From positions 542-36,079 of the forward strand of contig DPCJ01000177.1 in assembly GCA_003516705.1 (NCBI GenBank): 35,538 nucleotides of DNA, written 5' to 3'. Positions 16,330 through 25,713 of the stretch are shown piece by piece. The first letter of the stretch is position 1, and the number at the start of each line of letters is the position of its first letter. The notes below the pieces were generated by a model. The model worked only from the letters and a program-made list of their open reading frames with translations. It searched no databases and had not been told where the DNA came from. The stretch is from Prolixibacteraceae bacterium (GTDB lineage Bacteria > Bacteroidota > Bacteroidia > Bacteroidales > Prolixibacteraceae). Position numbers and translations under genes: made by a program.

Positions 16330-16863
16330 ATGTCAATTAAAACATTCTGGAACATCTTACTCAAAATTCTGGGGATTTGGCTTATTCTTTCAGGATTCGG
16401 TGTTATTCCGCAGTTTATCTGGGCTTTTTCAATTTTTGAATACCGTCCTGATGGCAAAATTGCGGCGGGTTTAATTTACCTTGCTGCTTTATTGTTTATA
16501 ACTGCTGCATTGTTTTTTGTCATCCTGTGGCTGTTTGTTTTCAGGTCGGGATGGATTATCAACAAGCTTAAACTCGACAAGGGCTTCGATGATGAAAGAA
16601 TCGACCTGAACATCAGGTTGAACACCGCGTTAACAATCGCCATCATCGTTATCGGGGGACTGATGTTTGCAGATTCACTGCCGGAGTTGCTCCGAAATAT
16701 CTATTCAGCTTTTAAGCAGGATGATCTTGTGAGAAAAGATCCAGTGACCGCATTGATTATCCTTTATTTGGCAAAAACAACCATTGGTTATTTATTAATG
16801 ACCAATAGCCGGATGATTATCTTGTATATTACAAAACACAACAGGATAAACGAAACGGAATGA
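16330..16863 (+). CDS. Integral membrane protein, function unknown
   Basis: A 177-residue protein with hydrophobic segments at about 10-35, 44-71, 99-115 and 139-157, and perhaps 160-168. It has a charged loop (74-96, rich in K, D, E) between helices 2 and 3 and a polar C-terminus. No conserved motif was recognised. It lies 23 bases behind the peptidase MA-like gene on the same strand, so the two are probably cotranscribed, and it might assist or anchor that protease. Confidence 0.75.
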   Translation: MSIKTFWNILLKILGIWLILSGFGVIPQFIWAFSIFEYRPDGKIAAGLIYLAALLFITAALFFVILWLFVFRSGWIINKLKLDKGFDDERIDLNIRLNTALTIAIIVIGGLMFADSLPELLRNIYSAFKQDDLVRKDPVTALIILYLAKTTIGYLLMTNSRMIILYITKHNRINETE

Positions 16864-16872
16864 TTTGTCTCA

Positions 16873-17040
16873 ATCGCTCGCGCCGATTTGCAATCGGTGT
16901 GCACCCGAAAGCTTTCGGGTTCGAAAGAATTGAAAATAAAGGATGACAAAAATGAAAATATTGAGTTATCAACAAAGGTTGGATTAGAATTTTGCCCTGA
17001 CAGGCAAAGCACAAATTACACCCCGAAGCTTCGGGGTTGT
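16873..17040. repeat. Dispersed intergenic repeat, copy 1, with palindromes
   Basis: The 323-base gap 16864-17186 holds no gene. It contains CGCTCGCGC, the hairpin CCGATT-TGC-AATCGG (16883-16897), the perfect palindrome ACCCGAAAGCTTTCGGGT (16903-16920), then a tail with AATTGAAAATAAA and GGATTAGAATTTTGCCCTGA ending near 17002, and a further perfect palindrome CCCCGAAGCTTCGGGG (17021-17036). The CGCTCGCGC head and the tail recur at 20306-20436, and more weakly at 26084-26230. Confidence 0.75.
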
Positions 17041-17186
17041 GCCAGCATTGGGATTATACAAAGCGCAATTACGTATCACTGAATGAATTCTGTAAGAATA
17101 CAATACAAATGATTAAATGAACAAATTTGATTAAATTTAATCTTCCAAAATTTTTGATTACAAAAAATCAATAAAACTATCCAGCC

Positions 17187-20100
17187 ATGAAAAATACAGT
17201 TTCATATTTCATCAGCAGCTTTTGTTTATGGTTAATATGTTCCGTTTTTTCCACCGGATCGGCCCAAAACGTTTTCTCAATTCATTCATCATCTGGCAAA
17301 TCGGGTGAGAATGTGAACCTGATTAAAAACTGGACTTTTAGTGAAGGATTAAATACCTGGAAATACTGGATCGACGATTTTGTTTCAAATCAGGAATTAC
17401 CTGCTGTCGATTCGGGTGTAGTTGTTTTAAAAACTGGTTTTGCCAATGATGGATTTCCCTGGCATTATCAGTTCTTCCAACAAGGATTTGAAGCTGTGCC
17501 CAATGTGCCTTATGTATTGAAATTTAAAGCGTGGTCGGATAGTCAAAGGTCAAATTCAGTAATCTTTGAGGATTCTCCTGAATATATGTATAATCGCTAC
17601 GGTGCCAGTTCCGATCCGGAAGCGATAAATGGAAGATCGGAATGGATTTTCAAAACAAGCACAACACCTGAATGGTTTACTTTTCATGTGATATTCGACC
17701 AAATGAAACAAGCAACAATTCAGAAAATTATCTGGCATTTATCTACTGCCAACTCAAAGATTTATCTTGACAGCATTATACTTGCAAAAGAAAACGAACC
17801 GGTTATTTTTGATCCCGGCTACCTGTACACCTCGCAAACCAGCTTTAAAACAGATGCAACAGCCAATGAAATAAAAGTTGATGTTCATTCGAATGTCGAT
17901 TGGCAGGTACTTTCAGATCAGCCCTGGATTAGTGTCACTCCTGAAACAGGAACAGGTTTTCAGACAATAACAATCGAAGTAAGTGAAAACACAACCTATT
18001 CGGACAGAAATGCCACCATAACCCTTGCATCAAATAGCACTTCTCCGAAACAAATCAGCATTTTACAGAAAGGGAAACCATATATTCCTGACATCAATGG
18101 CGAACCGACAAACGGTGTAAACTGGGAGAATTCGGTTTGGACGACCTATAATTTAATCAGAAACTGGAATTTTACCGCAGAGCTCAACTATTGGAACAGC
18201 TGGATTGATTCCGGTATATCCGATCAGGAGCCGCCTGATGCATCATCCGGCGTTGCAACCATGAAAACAGGACTTTCCAGCGACGGAAATTCATGGCACT
18301 ATCAACTTTTGCAACAAGGTCTGCATGCCGAGCCTGACATCCCTTACCTGCTTAAGTTTAAAGCCTGGTCAGACGAACCCAGGTCGAACGGTGTTGTCTT
18401 TGAAGATTCTCCGGCTCAGATGTACAACCGCTATGGCGCCAGTTCCGATCCGGAATCTGTTAATGGCCGGTCGGAATGGACTTACTACACAACCTCAACA
18501 CCCAGATGGTACACTTTTCATGTTACTTTCGACCAGATTGTCCCGCAGACAGAACAAAAAATTCAATGGATGCTTTCAACGGCAAACACAACATCCTATC
18601 TCGACAGTATAATTCTGATTCGCGACGGACTGGTGTTTGTAAATGATTCAGGCTATTGCCGGTTATCCGAAACCGATATTTTATTTGGTTCTTTAAATGA
18701 GAGCAAAACTTTTGAAATCACATCGAATACGAAATGGTCAATTGTTTCAGATCAGCCCTGGATTTCTGTAAATCCGAACAACGGAACCGGTAATGCAGTT
18801 ATTTCTCTCAGCATTTCAGCCAATCCATGGCAGGTTATCCGTACCGGGAATATCACTGTGCAAACCAATAGTTCAGGAACCAGAAATATGAATATCACTC
18901 AGCGGAAAAATGAACTGCCTCAGGCTCCCAATGAAAATTCAGTAATTTGTGTGACTGTTTCAGCAACAAAAGGTGCTGCAGAAACATTTATTAACTCAGC
19001 TCCGGAATCACCGGTTTTCTGCGACCAATCGTGGATAAAAGTAAGCCCGACTACCGGAAACGGAGAACAAAAAGTGTCGATGGATTTTGAAGCCAATGAA
19101 TCTTATGCAGCGCGAAAAGCAATCATTACAATTTGGGGGCAGGGCTCAGGCGACCAGTTAATTGAAGTTACTCAGACCGGTAAAAATGAAGTAGTTCAAA
19201 ATACAGGAGATGCAGATTTTGGAGAATTATGGACAGCCGATACCTGGAATAATCTGAATCTGATAAAGAACTGGTCGTTCACAGCGCAGCTCGATCATTG
19301 GGGTTATTGGAGCGACTCAGGTATTTCAGGTCAGGAAACCCCGATTGTAAACTCAGGTATGGCAACGATGCACACAGGGTTGTCTGGTGACGGTTATCCA
19401 TGGCATTATCAGTTTTTTCAGAATGAATTAAACGCAGAACCTAATATTCTCTATACATTTAAATTTAAAGCGTGGTCGACTTTACCCCGATCGAACACCA
19501 TCGTTTTTGAAGACGGCCCGGCACAAGGTTATAACCGTTACGGAGCCAGTACCGATCCGGAAGCCATCAATGGTCGGTCTGAATGGGTGTTTCAAACCGA
19601 TACAATTCCAAAATGGTTTACATTTCATGTTGTTTTCGATCAGATTACACCAGAGAGCATGCAAAAAGTCCAGTGGATGCTTTCCACCTCAAACTCAACT
19701 TTCTTTCTCGACAGTACAATTTTGATTAAGAATATTGATTTGCTGGCAGAAAAAGACGTTGATGCTATTTTGTCGGCTACCCGTGTTACCATCCCGCCAA
19801 CCAAATCAAGAGCCATTGTAAATCTTAACTCAAATACAAAATGTATGGCTGTCTCTGATCAGACATGGCTCACCGTTGCCCCGTCAAACATTAACGGAAC
19901 TCAATCGATAAACTTAATCGCTGATGAAAACAAAACAGATGAAAACCGTACCGCCATTGTAACAATTTTTCCGGCCGGCTTAAACGCGCAGACAATCACT
20001 GTAAATCAAACATCTGTTACAGGAATTGCACAAAGGAATACGGGCAGAAAATTAGCTGTATATCCGACTCCCACATCCGGGAAAGTCAATATCGTTTTCG

Positions 20101-20276
20101 ATAATATTCCGAGTCAGGCTGTAACCGTTATAATAACCGACCTTTCAGGAAAAATAAGAGCAAAGCAGGTGATTCAGAATAAGGAAGGATGGATTGATCT
20201 GACCGGAAACCCCAAAGGCATCTATTTACTGAAAACAAGTTACAATGAAGAAACTTTGAAAATAATTCTGAAATAG
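17187..20276 (+). CDS. T9SS-secreted protein with three repeated binding modules and four BACON domains
   Basis: A 1029-residue exported protein. It has a signal peptide (1-26), then alternating modules: unit 1 (44-205), BACON (211-298), unit 2 (322-481), BACON (488-575), BACON (585-668), unit 3 (691-850), BACON (852-945), and a T9SS type A sorting domain (about 955-1029, LAVYPTPTSGKVNI). The three ~160-residue units are near-copies, each with NLI.NW.F at the start and NRYGAS.DPE..NGRSEW in the middle; they resemble jelly-roll carbohydrate-binding modules of the CBM4/9 type, which is my inference. BACON domains carry the usual SDQPWISV.P..GTG motif. No catalytic domain is visible, so it is probably a cell-surface glycan- or mucin-binding protein exported through the outer membrane by T9SS. 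It stands alone, with repeat elements on both sides. Confidence 0.87.
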   Translation: MKNTVSYFISSFCLWLICSVFSTGSAQNVFSIHSSSGKSGENVNLIKNWTFSEGLNTWKYWIDDFVSNQELPAVDSGVVVLKTGFANDGFPWHYQFFQQGFEAVPNVPYVLKFKAWSDSQRSNSVIFEDSPEYMYNRYGASSDPEAINGRSEWIFKTSTTPEWFTFHVIFDQMKQATIQKIIWHLSTANSKIYLDSIILAKENEPVIFDPGYLYTSQTSFKTDATANEIKVDVHSNVDWQVLSDQPWISVTPETGTGFQTITIEVSENTTYSDRNATITLASNSTSPKQISILQKGKPYIPDINGEPTNGVNWENSVWTTYNLIRNWNFTAELNYWNSWIDSGISDQEPPDASSGVATMKTGLSSDGNSWHYQLLQQGLHAEPDIPYLLKFKAWSDEPRSNGVVFEDSPAQMYNRYGASSDPESVNGRSEWTYYTTSTPRWYTFHVTFDQIVPQTEQKIQWMLSTANTTSYLDSIILIRDGLVFVNDSGYCRLSETDILFGSLNESKTFEITSNTKWSIVSDQPWISVNPNNGTGNAVISLSISANPWQVIRTGNITVQTNSSGTRNMNITQRKNELPQAPNENSVICVTVSATKGAAETFINSAPESPVFCDQSWIKVSPTTGNGEQKVSMDFEANESYAARKAIITIWGQGSGDQLIEVTQTGKNEVVQNTGDADFGELWTADTWNNLNLIKNWSFTAQLDHWGYWSDSGISGQETPIVNSGMATMHTGLSGDGYPWHYQFFQNELNAEPNILYTFKFKAWSTLPRSNTIVFEDGPAQGYNRYGASTDPEAINGRSEWVFQTDTIPKWFTFHVVFDQITPESMQKVQWMLSTSNSTFFLDSTILIKNIDLLAEKDVDAILSATRVTIPPTKSRAIVNLNSNTKCMAVSDQTWLTVAPSNINGTQSINLIADENKTDENRTAIVTIFPAGLNAQTITVNQTSVTGIAQRNTGRKLAVYPTPTSGKVNIVFDNIPSQAVTVIITDLSGKIRAKQVIQNKEGWIDLTGNPKGIYLLKTSYNEETLKIILK

Positions 20277-20305
20277 TGCTGCTTAATAATTAACAAAAAA
20301 CCAAG

Positions 20306-20436
20306 TACCCGCTCGCGCAGCTTTGCAGTCTGCACACACCCGAGAAGCATCGGATCGGCAGAATTGAAAATAAAACTTGATAAAAAATGAAAACGATGGC
20401 GTTGTTAAAAAGATGGATTTGAATTTTGCCCTGACA
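20306..20436. repeat. Dispersed intergenic repeat, copy 2
   Basis: It carries the same head (GCTCGCGC, then TTGCAGTC, then GCACACACCCGA) and tail (AATTGAAAATAAA and GGATTTGAATTTTGCCCTGA) as the copy at 16873. It lies between the BACON protein and the beta-lactamase-family gene and ends about 24 bases before the latter, so it may supply leader sequence. Confidence 0.75.
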
Positions 20437-20459
20437 ACCGAAGATTTGATAAATAAAAC

Positions 20460-21974
20460 ATGAAAAAAATTATAGCTGTTCTGTTAATTCCGTTTTGGTT
20501 TACATCGTGCATTGCGCAAAATAACAGCGCCGATACAAACCCTGAACTCCGCGAAATCGTTGAAAAATACTACGATAATTACGATTTTATGGGTTCGGTT
20601 CTGGTGGCACAAAACGGGAATATTCTCCTCTCTGATGGATACGGATATGCCGACATGGAAGGCAAAATTGCAAATACACCAAACACCTGTTTTTTTCTTG
20701 CTTCGGTTTCGAAACTTTTTACTGTTGCCTGCATCGCTGAGCTGAAAAACAAAGGATTACTCAACTACAATTCAACCTTATCGGAGTTTATTCCCGATTA
20801 CCCGGATGGCGATAAAATTACAATTGAACATCTGATTCAACACAAATCGGGAATTGTGGATGTGGTAAACGACAGACCTTACGATTTTAAAACAGAATTC
20901 ACCAGTATTAACGATTTGATAGCAGAGTTTAAACAGATGCCGTTGCATTTTCCACCGGGTGAACACTATCAGTATTGTACCTCGGGCTACATATTACTGG
21001 CTTATATTATTGAAAAGGTAAGCGGAATGAGTTATTCCGACTTCGTTCAAACGCAGATTTTTGACCCGTTAAAAATGACAAACTCTTACTCGGTAATCAA
21101 CACTTCGCCCGAAAATCAGGCAATAGGATACAACAAAGTTGACGGGAAATTTCAACGGGGTGCAGATTTCAGTATGTCGCAATTTGTGGGAGCAGGCAAT
21201 TTATCGTCAACAACGGGCGATTTATACAACTGGTACAACGGATTGTATAAAACACACAAAATCAGCACCGACTATCAATCCATACATTTCGGCGGAATTG
21301 CAGGCTGTACGCGTACGGCTTTTCTGTTTCACGCGAATGCTGATTTTGTAATCATCATTCTGAGTAACTACAGTGATGCTTTGGTTGAGGATTTGGGAAC
21401 CGAAATAAGGGATGTGTTGTGGAAGAATATTCAAAACAATAACAAATTCAACCGCAACCAAATCAGGAATTTTGCCGGTTTTTATGACTATGGAAACGAT
21501 GGCGTACTTTCTTTAACAGAAAGAAATGGAAGTTTGTATGCACAATTATCGGGGCAGCAGGAGTTGGAAATTTTCCCGGTTGCCGAAAATAAACTTGCCT
21601 GGAAAGTGGTGGATGCAAGCGTAAAATTAGAAACCCAAAACGGAAAAATATATGCCATTCACAGCCAGAATGGTGAATTGATAAAAGCTCCGAAAGTTCA
21701 GCCAACAAAATTAACGGCTGCTGAATTATGCAACATTGCCGGAAACTACGATTATGGCGATGATGGCATTTTAACCATCAGTGAAAATGACGGCAGGCTG
21801 TGGGCAAAATTGTCGGACCAAATGGAAGCGGAGCTTTTCCCGATTTCTGAAACTGAATTTTTCTGGATGGCGGTAAATGCAAAAATCAAATTTGAAAGTG
21901 ATGCAAACGGCAACATTATAAAAGCAATTCATTTTCAGGATGGTTTGAGAACCGAAGCACCGAAATTAAAATGA
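20460..21974 (+). CDS. Serine beta-lactamase-family lipoprotein hydrolase with duplicated C-terminal domain
   Basis: A 504-residue class C beta-lactamase / PBP4*-type serine hydrolase. A lipoprotein signal ends in FTSC (C17), so it should be membrane-anchored. The SxxK motif is S82-V-S-K85. The YxN position reads YCTSGY (Y172), Thr in place of Asn. HFGG near residue 277 may be the third motif. Such proteins are usually D-aminopeptidases, esterases or muropeptide-active enzymes rather than true beta-lactamases. After the hydrolase domain come two ~80-residue tandem repeats (about 336-413 and 422-504), both beginning AG.YDYG.DG.L. They look like the C-terminal beta-barrel domain found in many family members, here doubled. 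A strong terminator follows. Confidence 0.88.
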   Translation: MKKIIAVLLIPFWFTSCIAQNNSADTNPELREIVEKYYDNYDFMGSVLVAQNGNILLSDGYGYADMEGKIANTPNTCFFLASVSKLFTVACIAELKNKGLLNYNSTLSEFIPDYPDGDKITIEHLIQHKSGIVDVVNDRPYDFKTEFTSINDLIAEFKQMPLHFPPGEHYQYCTSGYILLAYIIEKVSGMSYSDFVQTQIFDPLKMTNSYSVINTSPENQAIGYNKVDGKFQRGADFSMSQFVGAGNLSSTTGDLYNWYNGLYKTHKISTDYQSIHFGGIAGCTRTAFLFHANADFVIIILSNYSDALVEDLGTEIRDVLWKNIQNNNKFNRNQIRNFAGFYDYGNDGVLSLTERNGSLYAQLSGQQELEIFPVAENKLAWKVVDASVKLETQNGKIYAIHSQNGELIKAPKVQPTKLTAAELCNIAGNYDYGDDGILTISENDGRLWAKLSDQMEAELFPISETEFFWMAVNAKIKFESDANGNIIKAIHFQDGLRTEAPKLK

Positions 21975-21994
21975 GAATTCTGATATTCCTATGT

Positions 21995-22038
21995 AAAAAA
22001 GAGAACCGTTCTGTTTGTTAAGAATGGTTCTCTTTTTT
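21995..22038. terminator. Bidirectional terminator between convergent genes
   Basis: AAAAAAGAGAACCGTTCT, a short loop, then AGAATGGTTCTCTTTTTT form an 11-base stem with one mismatch, an A-run before and a T-run after. It can therefore terminate the beta-lactamase-family gene on the plus strand and the esterase gene arriving from the right on the minus strand. Confidence 0.9.
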
Positions 22039-22203
22039 ATCGCATTGTATCGTACCGGCGAGAGAGATATTTTTGCTACTAAAATCAATCCCGTACCGGG
22101 ATTAAATAACGACCGTATGAAAATCATTCAGGGTTTGAAAGATCATCCCATTCCTGAATTCTGATATTCTTCCATTCATGCATTAAAGCATTCACGCATT
22201 CTG

Positions 22204-23943
22204 TTATTCCTGCATTCCCGCATTTACATATGAGTTTGCCTCGTCGGCCGGGCCACCTGTATATTTCGGATATTCGGGATAAGAACAGAGCAAATACCCC
22301 GCTCCTTCTTTTTTGTCGCTGATGCGGCCCTGCGGATTTACCACCAGTGTTTTTGCGGGAGCCTCGTTGTTCTCCACCCAGTTCAGCAAAAGGTTCAGGT
22401 TGTCGTCGCCATTGGGACCCGGAACATTTTTTACAGTGATTGTTTCGCCGCGGCCGTTTTTGCTGTAGCTGCGACCTGCAAGTCCGTGGCCTCCCTGCGG
22501 AACCACATACATGCGTGCAAATTTATCGATGGTTTCGCGGCCCATTTTGTCGAGCAGCGACTGGTAATAATCCAGCTGTGCGCCCGGCGACGCGATGTTG
22601 TCCATACAACCGATGGTCATGATGATTTTTCCGCCGTTTTTATAAAACTCCGCCAGATCGGGATTCGTTGAATCGAGCCACTGCGAAATCTGTTCGCGGC
22701 GTTTGTTCCATTTTCCGCCTTCGGTATAATCCAGCGGGTTGGCTTTTAAATCCTGCATCAGAAAACCGGTAACCCCCAGTGTTCCGAGTGAACCATGATT
22801 ACGGGCATTTTCGGAAGCGCCTTCCTGACCGGCAAAACGTTGCCCGGCAATCATTCCAAAGCCATCAGGTTCGATGGTGGGCAGCCACATGCCAAAACCC
22901 TTCACATTGTTGGCCAGCGGAGTGGCAAATTGGTAGGTGCTGTACACAAATTCCATGGTTTTTATTTGTTCGTTGGTCAGCTTTGCGGTTTCTGTTTTGT
23001 TTTCGGGGTCGGTATTACCCGGCGCACGCAGCGCTGCCCACGGGTCGGCAGGACCTTTGCCGTCGTTTACGTTAAATATTTCGCGGGCGGCCATGTAATT
23101 ATTGATGATTCCGTCGGCCAGCCCATCCAACTCGTCGCACTGACGCAAAAACTCAGCTCTTACTGCATTTACTTTTGCGGGAGTCACCCAGTTTTTCAGC
23201 GGTTTTTCCTGAATGCGGATCAGCTCGGGTGCCAGCATCAGACTTGAAAAATTAACGATGGGAACATTTGAAATAACGCCGTTGTAATCATTCGGATAAC
23301 GCTGTGCAACAGTCAGCCCCTCGCGCCCGCCGTGCGAACTTCCCACATAATAATTAAATGCAGGGCGTTTGCCGTAAACACGTTCCATGATGACCATCGC
23401 TGCGTCGTGCGTTTTTTTCAACTGCGCGTAACCAATGTTAATGATTGCCTCATCGTTCAAAGCCCACTCATCGCCGGGAGCCGGTCCTTCGGCAAGCGGT
23501 TTTGTCTGCGGTCCGCCAAAACCCATTGCCTGGTGACCCGAGTCACTGCCATACAATGCAAAACCTTTGCCCAATGCAGGATTCCTGCCTTCGCGAACTG
23601 TAATGCTTCCGTTCATTCCGCCACCGCCCTGATGAATTGCCCGCCGTGACCATTCAGCCGGTAACAATATTCTGAAATTAATGGGCCAACCTTTGGAATC
23701 GACCGGGAAAATGGAACCTTCGACAACACCATAAGCAGGTGCATTTTCGGTGGCTTCCACCCAACGGGGTTCGTACAATTGTACCGAACCCACTGGTTCG
23801 CCAATCGCTGATAATGGTATTGATGTACCCGCTTTAACAAGGTCGGCTTTGGTGATTACAATGTTGGCTTGCGTTGCGACCTGTGCTGTTACCAGTTGGG
23901 ATAACAGCAGCATCAGTGCTGCAAAAAGGTATGATTTTCTCAT
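22204..23943 (-). CDS. Tannase/feruloyl esterase family secreted hydrolase
   Basis: A 579-residue exported alpha/beta hydrolase of the tannase/feruloyl esterase family, which cleaves ester bonds of plant phenolics. The start is set at the ATG complementary to 23941-23943, which gives a clean signal peptide (MRKSYLFAALMLLLSQLVTA); a frame extension to 24081 runs into decayed DNA and is rejected. The nucleophile elbow is GSSHGG (S203), the probable Asp is D448 in GCMDN and His is H486 in QGGHG. Characterised family members have a CS-D-HC motif whose two cysteines form a disulfide next to the triad; here those positions are S202 and G487, so the disulfide is missing. The substrate may therefore differ. 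It is a single gene sharing the bidirectional terminator at 21995-22038. Confidence 0.87.
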   Translation of the reverse strand: MRKSYLFAALMLLLSQLVTAQVATQANIVITKADLVKAGTSIPLSAIGEPVGSVQLYEPRWVEATENAPAYGVVEGSIFPVDSKGWPINFRILLPAEWSRRAIHQGGGGMNGSITVREGRNPALGKGFALYGSDSGHQAMGFGGPQTKPLAEGPAPGDEWALNDEAIINIGYAQLKKTHDAAMVIMERVYGKRPAFNYYVGSSHGGREGLTVAQRYPNDYNGVISNVPIVNFSSLMLAPELIRIQEKPLKNWVTPAKVNAVRAEFLRQCDELDGLADGIINNYMAAREIFNVNDGKGPADPWAALRAPGNTDPENKTETAKLTNEQIKTMEFVYSTYQFATPLANNVKGFGMWLPTIEPDGFGMIAGQRFAGQEGASENARNHGSLGTLGVTGFLMQDLKANPLDYTEGGKWNKRREQISQWLDSTNPDLAEFYKNGGKIIMTIGCMDNIASPGAQLDYYQSLLDKMGRETIDKFARMYVVPQGGHGLAGRSYSKNGRGETITVKNVPGPNGDDNLNLLLNWVENNEAPAKTLVVNPQGRISDKKEGAGYLLCSYPEYPKYTGGPADEANSYVNAGMQE

Positions 23944-24046
23944 TCTGCTATTCAGTTTAAAAATGGTTTTCGTTTTCAAAAGCCGAAGATACAATTTGAA
24001 GTTCATAAACCCGGAGAGAAACATTGGTTTTACAAATTGAAATTGA

Positions 24047-24565
24047 AAGATTTCAAATAACATTCTGGTTGAACTCCTCAATGCCTTAACCTGGACAAGC
24101 CAGAACCTAACAGGAAAAAGATATAATTTTACCGGATGTGATCATTGGAGTGTGATGCAGGCCGAATATGCCACTGACATTGTGTTTAAAAAACAGAAAG
24201 ATTTGCAACAAATCTACAGTGAACTTATGGCAACGGCCATACATACAGTCAAACCTGAAAACATTGCAACCTTTTTGGGGCACAAACTTGACTCCCGGTA
24301 CCAGGGAGAAATGGGCAACAATTACAATGTACGCATCGAAGGCAGCCGCATAAAACACACGATGGGTATGATATCGATAAAAATGTACGACAAGTTCGGT
24401 AAAATATTGCGAACTGAAACAACCGCAAACGATATAAGTTTTTTCAAACACTTCTGCGATGTAGTACACCACTCCCCCTCGTTTGTAAAAAGGGAGAATT
24501 TGTTCAGGCTCTGTACCCCAAAAGACAAAGAACAGATTAACCCGTTGCAATCAGCAAACCACTGA
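24047..24565 (+). pseudogene. Fragment of a larger gene, truncated at both ends
   Basis: An open frame runs from 24047 to the stop at 24565 with a protein-like composition (for example AEYATDIVFKKQKDLQQIY and RIKHTMGMISIKMYDKFG), but it has no plausible start: the frame enters directly after a stop (TGA at 24044) without an ATG before 24155. The central part resembles, from memory, the middle of a widespread family of uncharacterised proteins of more than 400 residues, in which the stretch continues past NDISFFKH. Here similarity ends near 24450 and the last ~30 codons belong to a repeat also found at 26303-26400. I therefore call it a remnant. It sits 104 bases upstream of the divergent esterase gene. 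The family name and function are not known to me. Confidence 0.6.
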
Positions 24566-24588
24566 CCGTTCGCTGCAAACGAAGGGCC
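24490..24588 (+). repeat. Repeat A, copy 1
   Basis: About 100 bases (AGGGAGAATTTGTTCAGG through CGCTGCAAACGAAGGGCC) match 26303-26400 with scattered substitutions. Several differences are silent in a shared frame (FR.C.PKD.EQI.PLQ.ANH), so this may be an old coding segment; in this copy the frame is closed by TGA where the other has AAG. Confidence 0.65.
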
Positions 24589-24599
24589 ATTGACTGCGC

Positions 24600-24629
24600 G
24601 ATACCGGTAATACGAAGATTGCCGGTATC
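24600..24629. repeat. Hairpin after the NTF2-like gene
   Basis: GATACCGG and CCGGTATC form an 8-base perfect stem 17 bases beyond the stop of the minus-strand gene. No T-run follows on the minus strand, so it is only a weak terminator candidate. Confidence 0.4.
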
Positions 24630-24645
24630 ACATAAGTTTAGTTAA

Positions 24646-25557
24646 CTACTGAAGATGATTTGTGCTTAAATAAATATTTTCATAAGCAATTCTTCCTTCT
24701 TTATCAAACGTATGAGACAACATTACGGGAATTTTTGAGTATTTTTTACCGTCGTTGTTTGTAAACGATAGAGACCACCAGGAATAAACCGTGTAAAGAT
24801 CGCCTTTCGCATAGTAAATGCAATCGGGATAACCTATTTGTTCAAGTCTGATATCACTTAAATCGGCAAATGTCGATCTGTTGCTGTTCATTTTGTCCTT
24901 CAGACTGGTTACAACGTCAACTTTATTCGATAAATCGGTGAAAATTGCATCGGGCGAATAATATTTAAGCATGGTTTCGATGTCCTCGTTGCAATAGGCA
25001 TTTACTAATTTTCTTACAGTTACAATGTGTGGGTGGTTTATATAAATTGTACCATTATCAACGGTTTTGGCGCTGTTGTCTATTTCAGTAAATAAATCAT
25101 CATTGTAATACTGAAGTAACACATCAATTTTACCATCTTCATTGAAGTGGTAAACATTATGAAAAGGCCAGTTCACATTAATGCCCGATTTTTCGTGAGT
25201 ACCTGTAATTCTCAGCCAATCTTGTACAAACAGTCCTCCATCTTTATACTGAATTGCATCGGGAAACGCAGGTTTATCATCTGTAATTGCCAAATTCTTA
25301 AACTCCTTGTTCCACCATGCCATCATTCCAGCAAATTGTTCCCTGGTCTTTCTGTCAACCGGTCCGTTATTTCCATTCCAAACCGAATCGGCATAAAAAC
25401 TCAAATAGGTTTCTTTGTCGCCTTTTAAAAAAGCAGCCCACAGGGCTCTGGTCTTGTTAATACCGTCATGTTCCGAATAAACAATACCACTTTCCTTTTG
25501 GGCGTTTACCAATAAAACTGAGAAGCCCAAAACCATCAGACATACAATTTTCTTCAT
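24646..25557 (-). CDS. Exported protein with two NTF2/SnoaL-like domains
   Basis: A 303-residue protein with a signal peptide (1-19, LLVNAQ) and two tandem NTF2-like (SnoaL-like) domains at about 28-155 and 172-300. Each begins with a helix containing KALWAAF- or RKLVNAY-like residues, then a YADSVW / YSPDAIF strand-turn typical of the fold, and ends with DEDGKI / DKEGRI followed by an aromatic strand. NTF2-like folds serve as isomerases, binding proteins or immunity-type proteins; nothing here singles out a catalytic residue. The gene is divergent from the small membrane protein gene at 25714, with a 156-base AT-rich gap that must hold both promoters. Confidence 0.8.
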   Translation of the reverse strand: MKKIVCLMVLGFSVLLVNAQKESGIVYSEHDGINKTRALWAAFLKGDKETYLSFYADSVWNGNNGPVDRKTREQFAGMMAWWNKEFKNLAITDDKPAFPDAIQYKDGGLFVQDWLRITGTHEKSGINVNWPFHNVYHFNEDGKIDVLLQYYNDDLFTEIDNSAKTVDNGTIYINHPHIVTVRKLVNAYCNEDIETMLKYYSPDAIFTDLSNKVDVVTSLKDKMNSNRSTFADLSDIRLEQIGYPDCIYYAKGDLYTVYSWWSLSFTNNDGKKYSKIPVMLSHTFDKEGRIAYENIYLSTNHLQ

Positions 25558-25713
25558 AATTTTGATTTTAAGTTGTGAATAAATGAGAATAATTAAGAAG
25601 TATAAAAGTTATTAATAAATTTTGTTTTATACAATGAATCTCAGACAGTTATTTTCGAGGATTCAAATAAAATAACTTGTAAATTGCATAGCATAACACA
25701 AAAAATAACTGAT

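Noticed and set aside
15251..16863. Peptidase MA-like and membrane protein genes as extra members of the Qat operon
   Set aside because: They have resident base composition, are separated by a 132-base gap containing a repeat, and are not part of known Qat loci.
17316..19735. Long regular repeats suggestive of an array
   Set aside because: These are the three coding modules of the BACON protein, in one continuous reading frame with different codon use between copies; not CRISPR or non-coding repeats.
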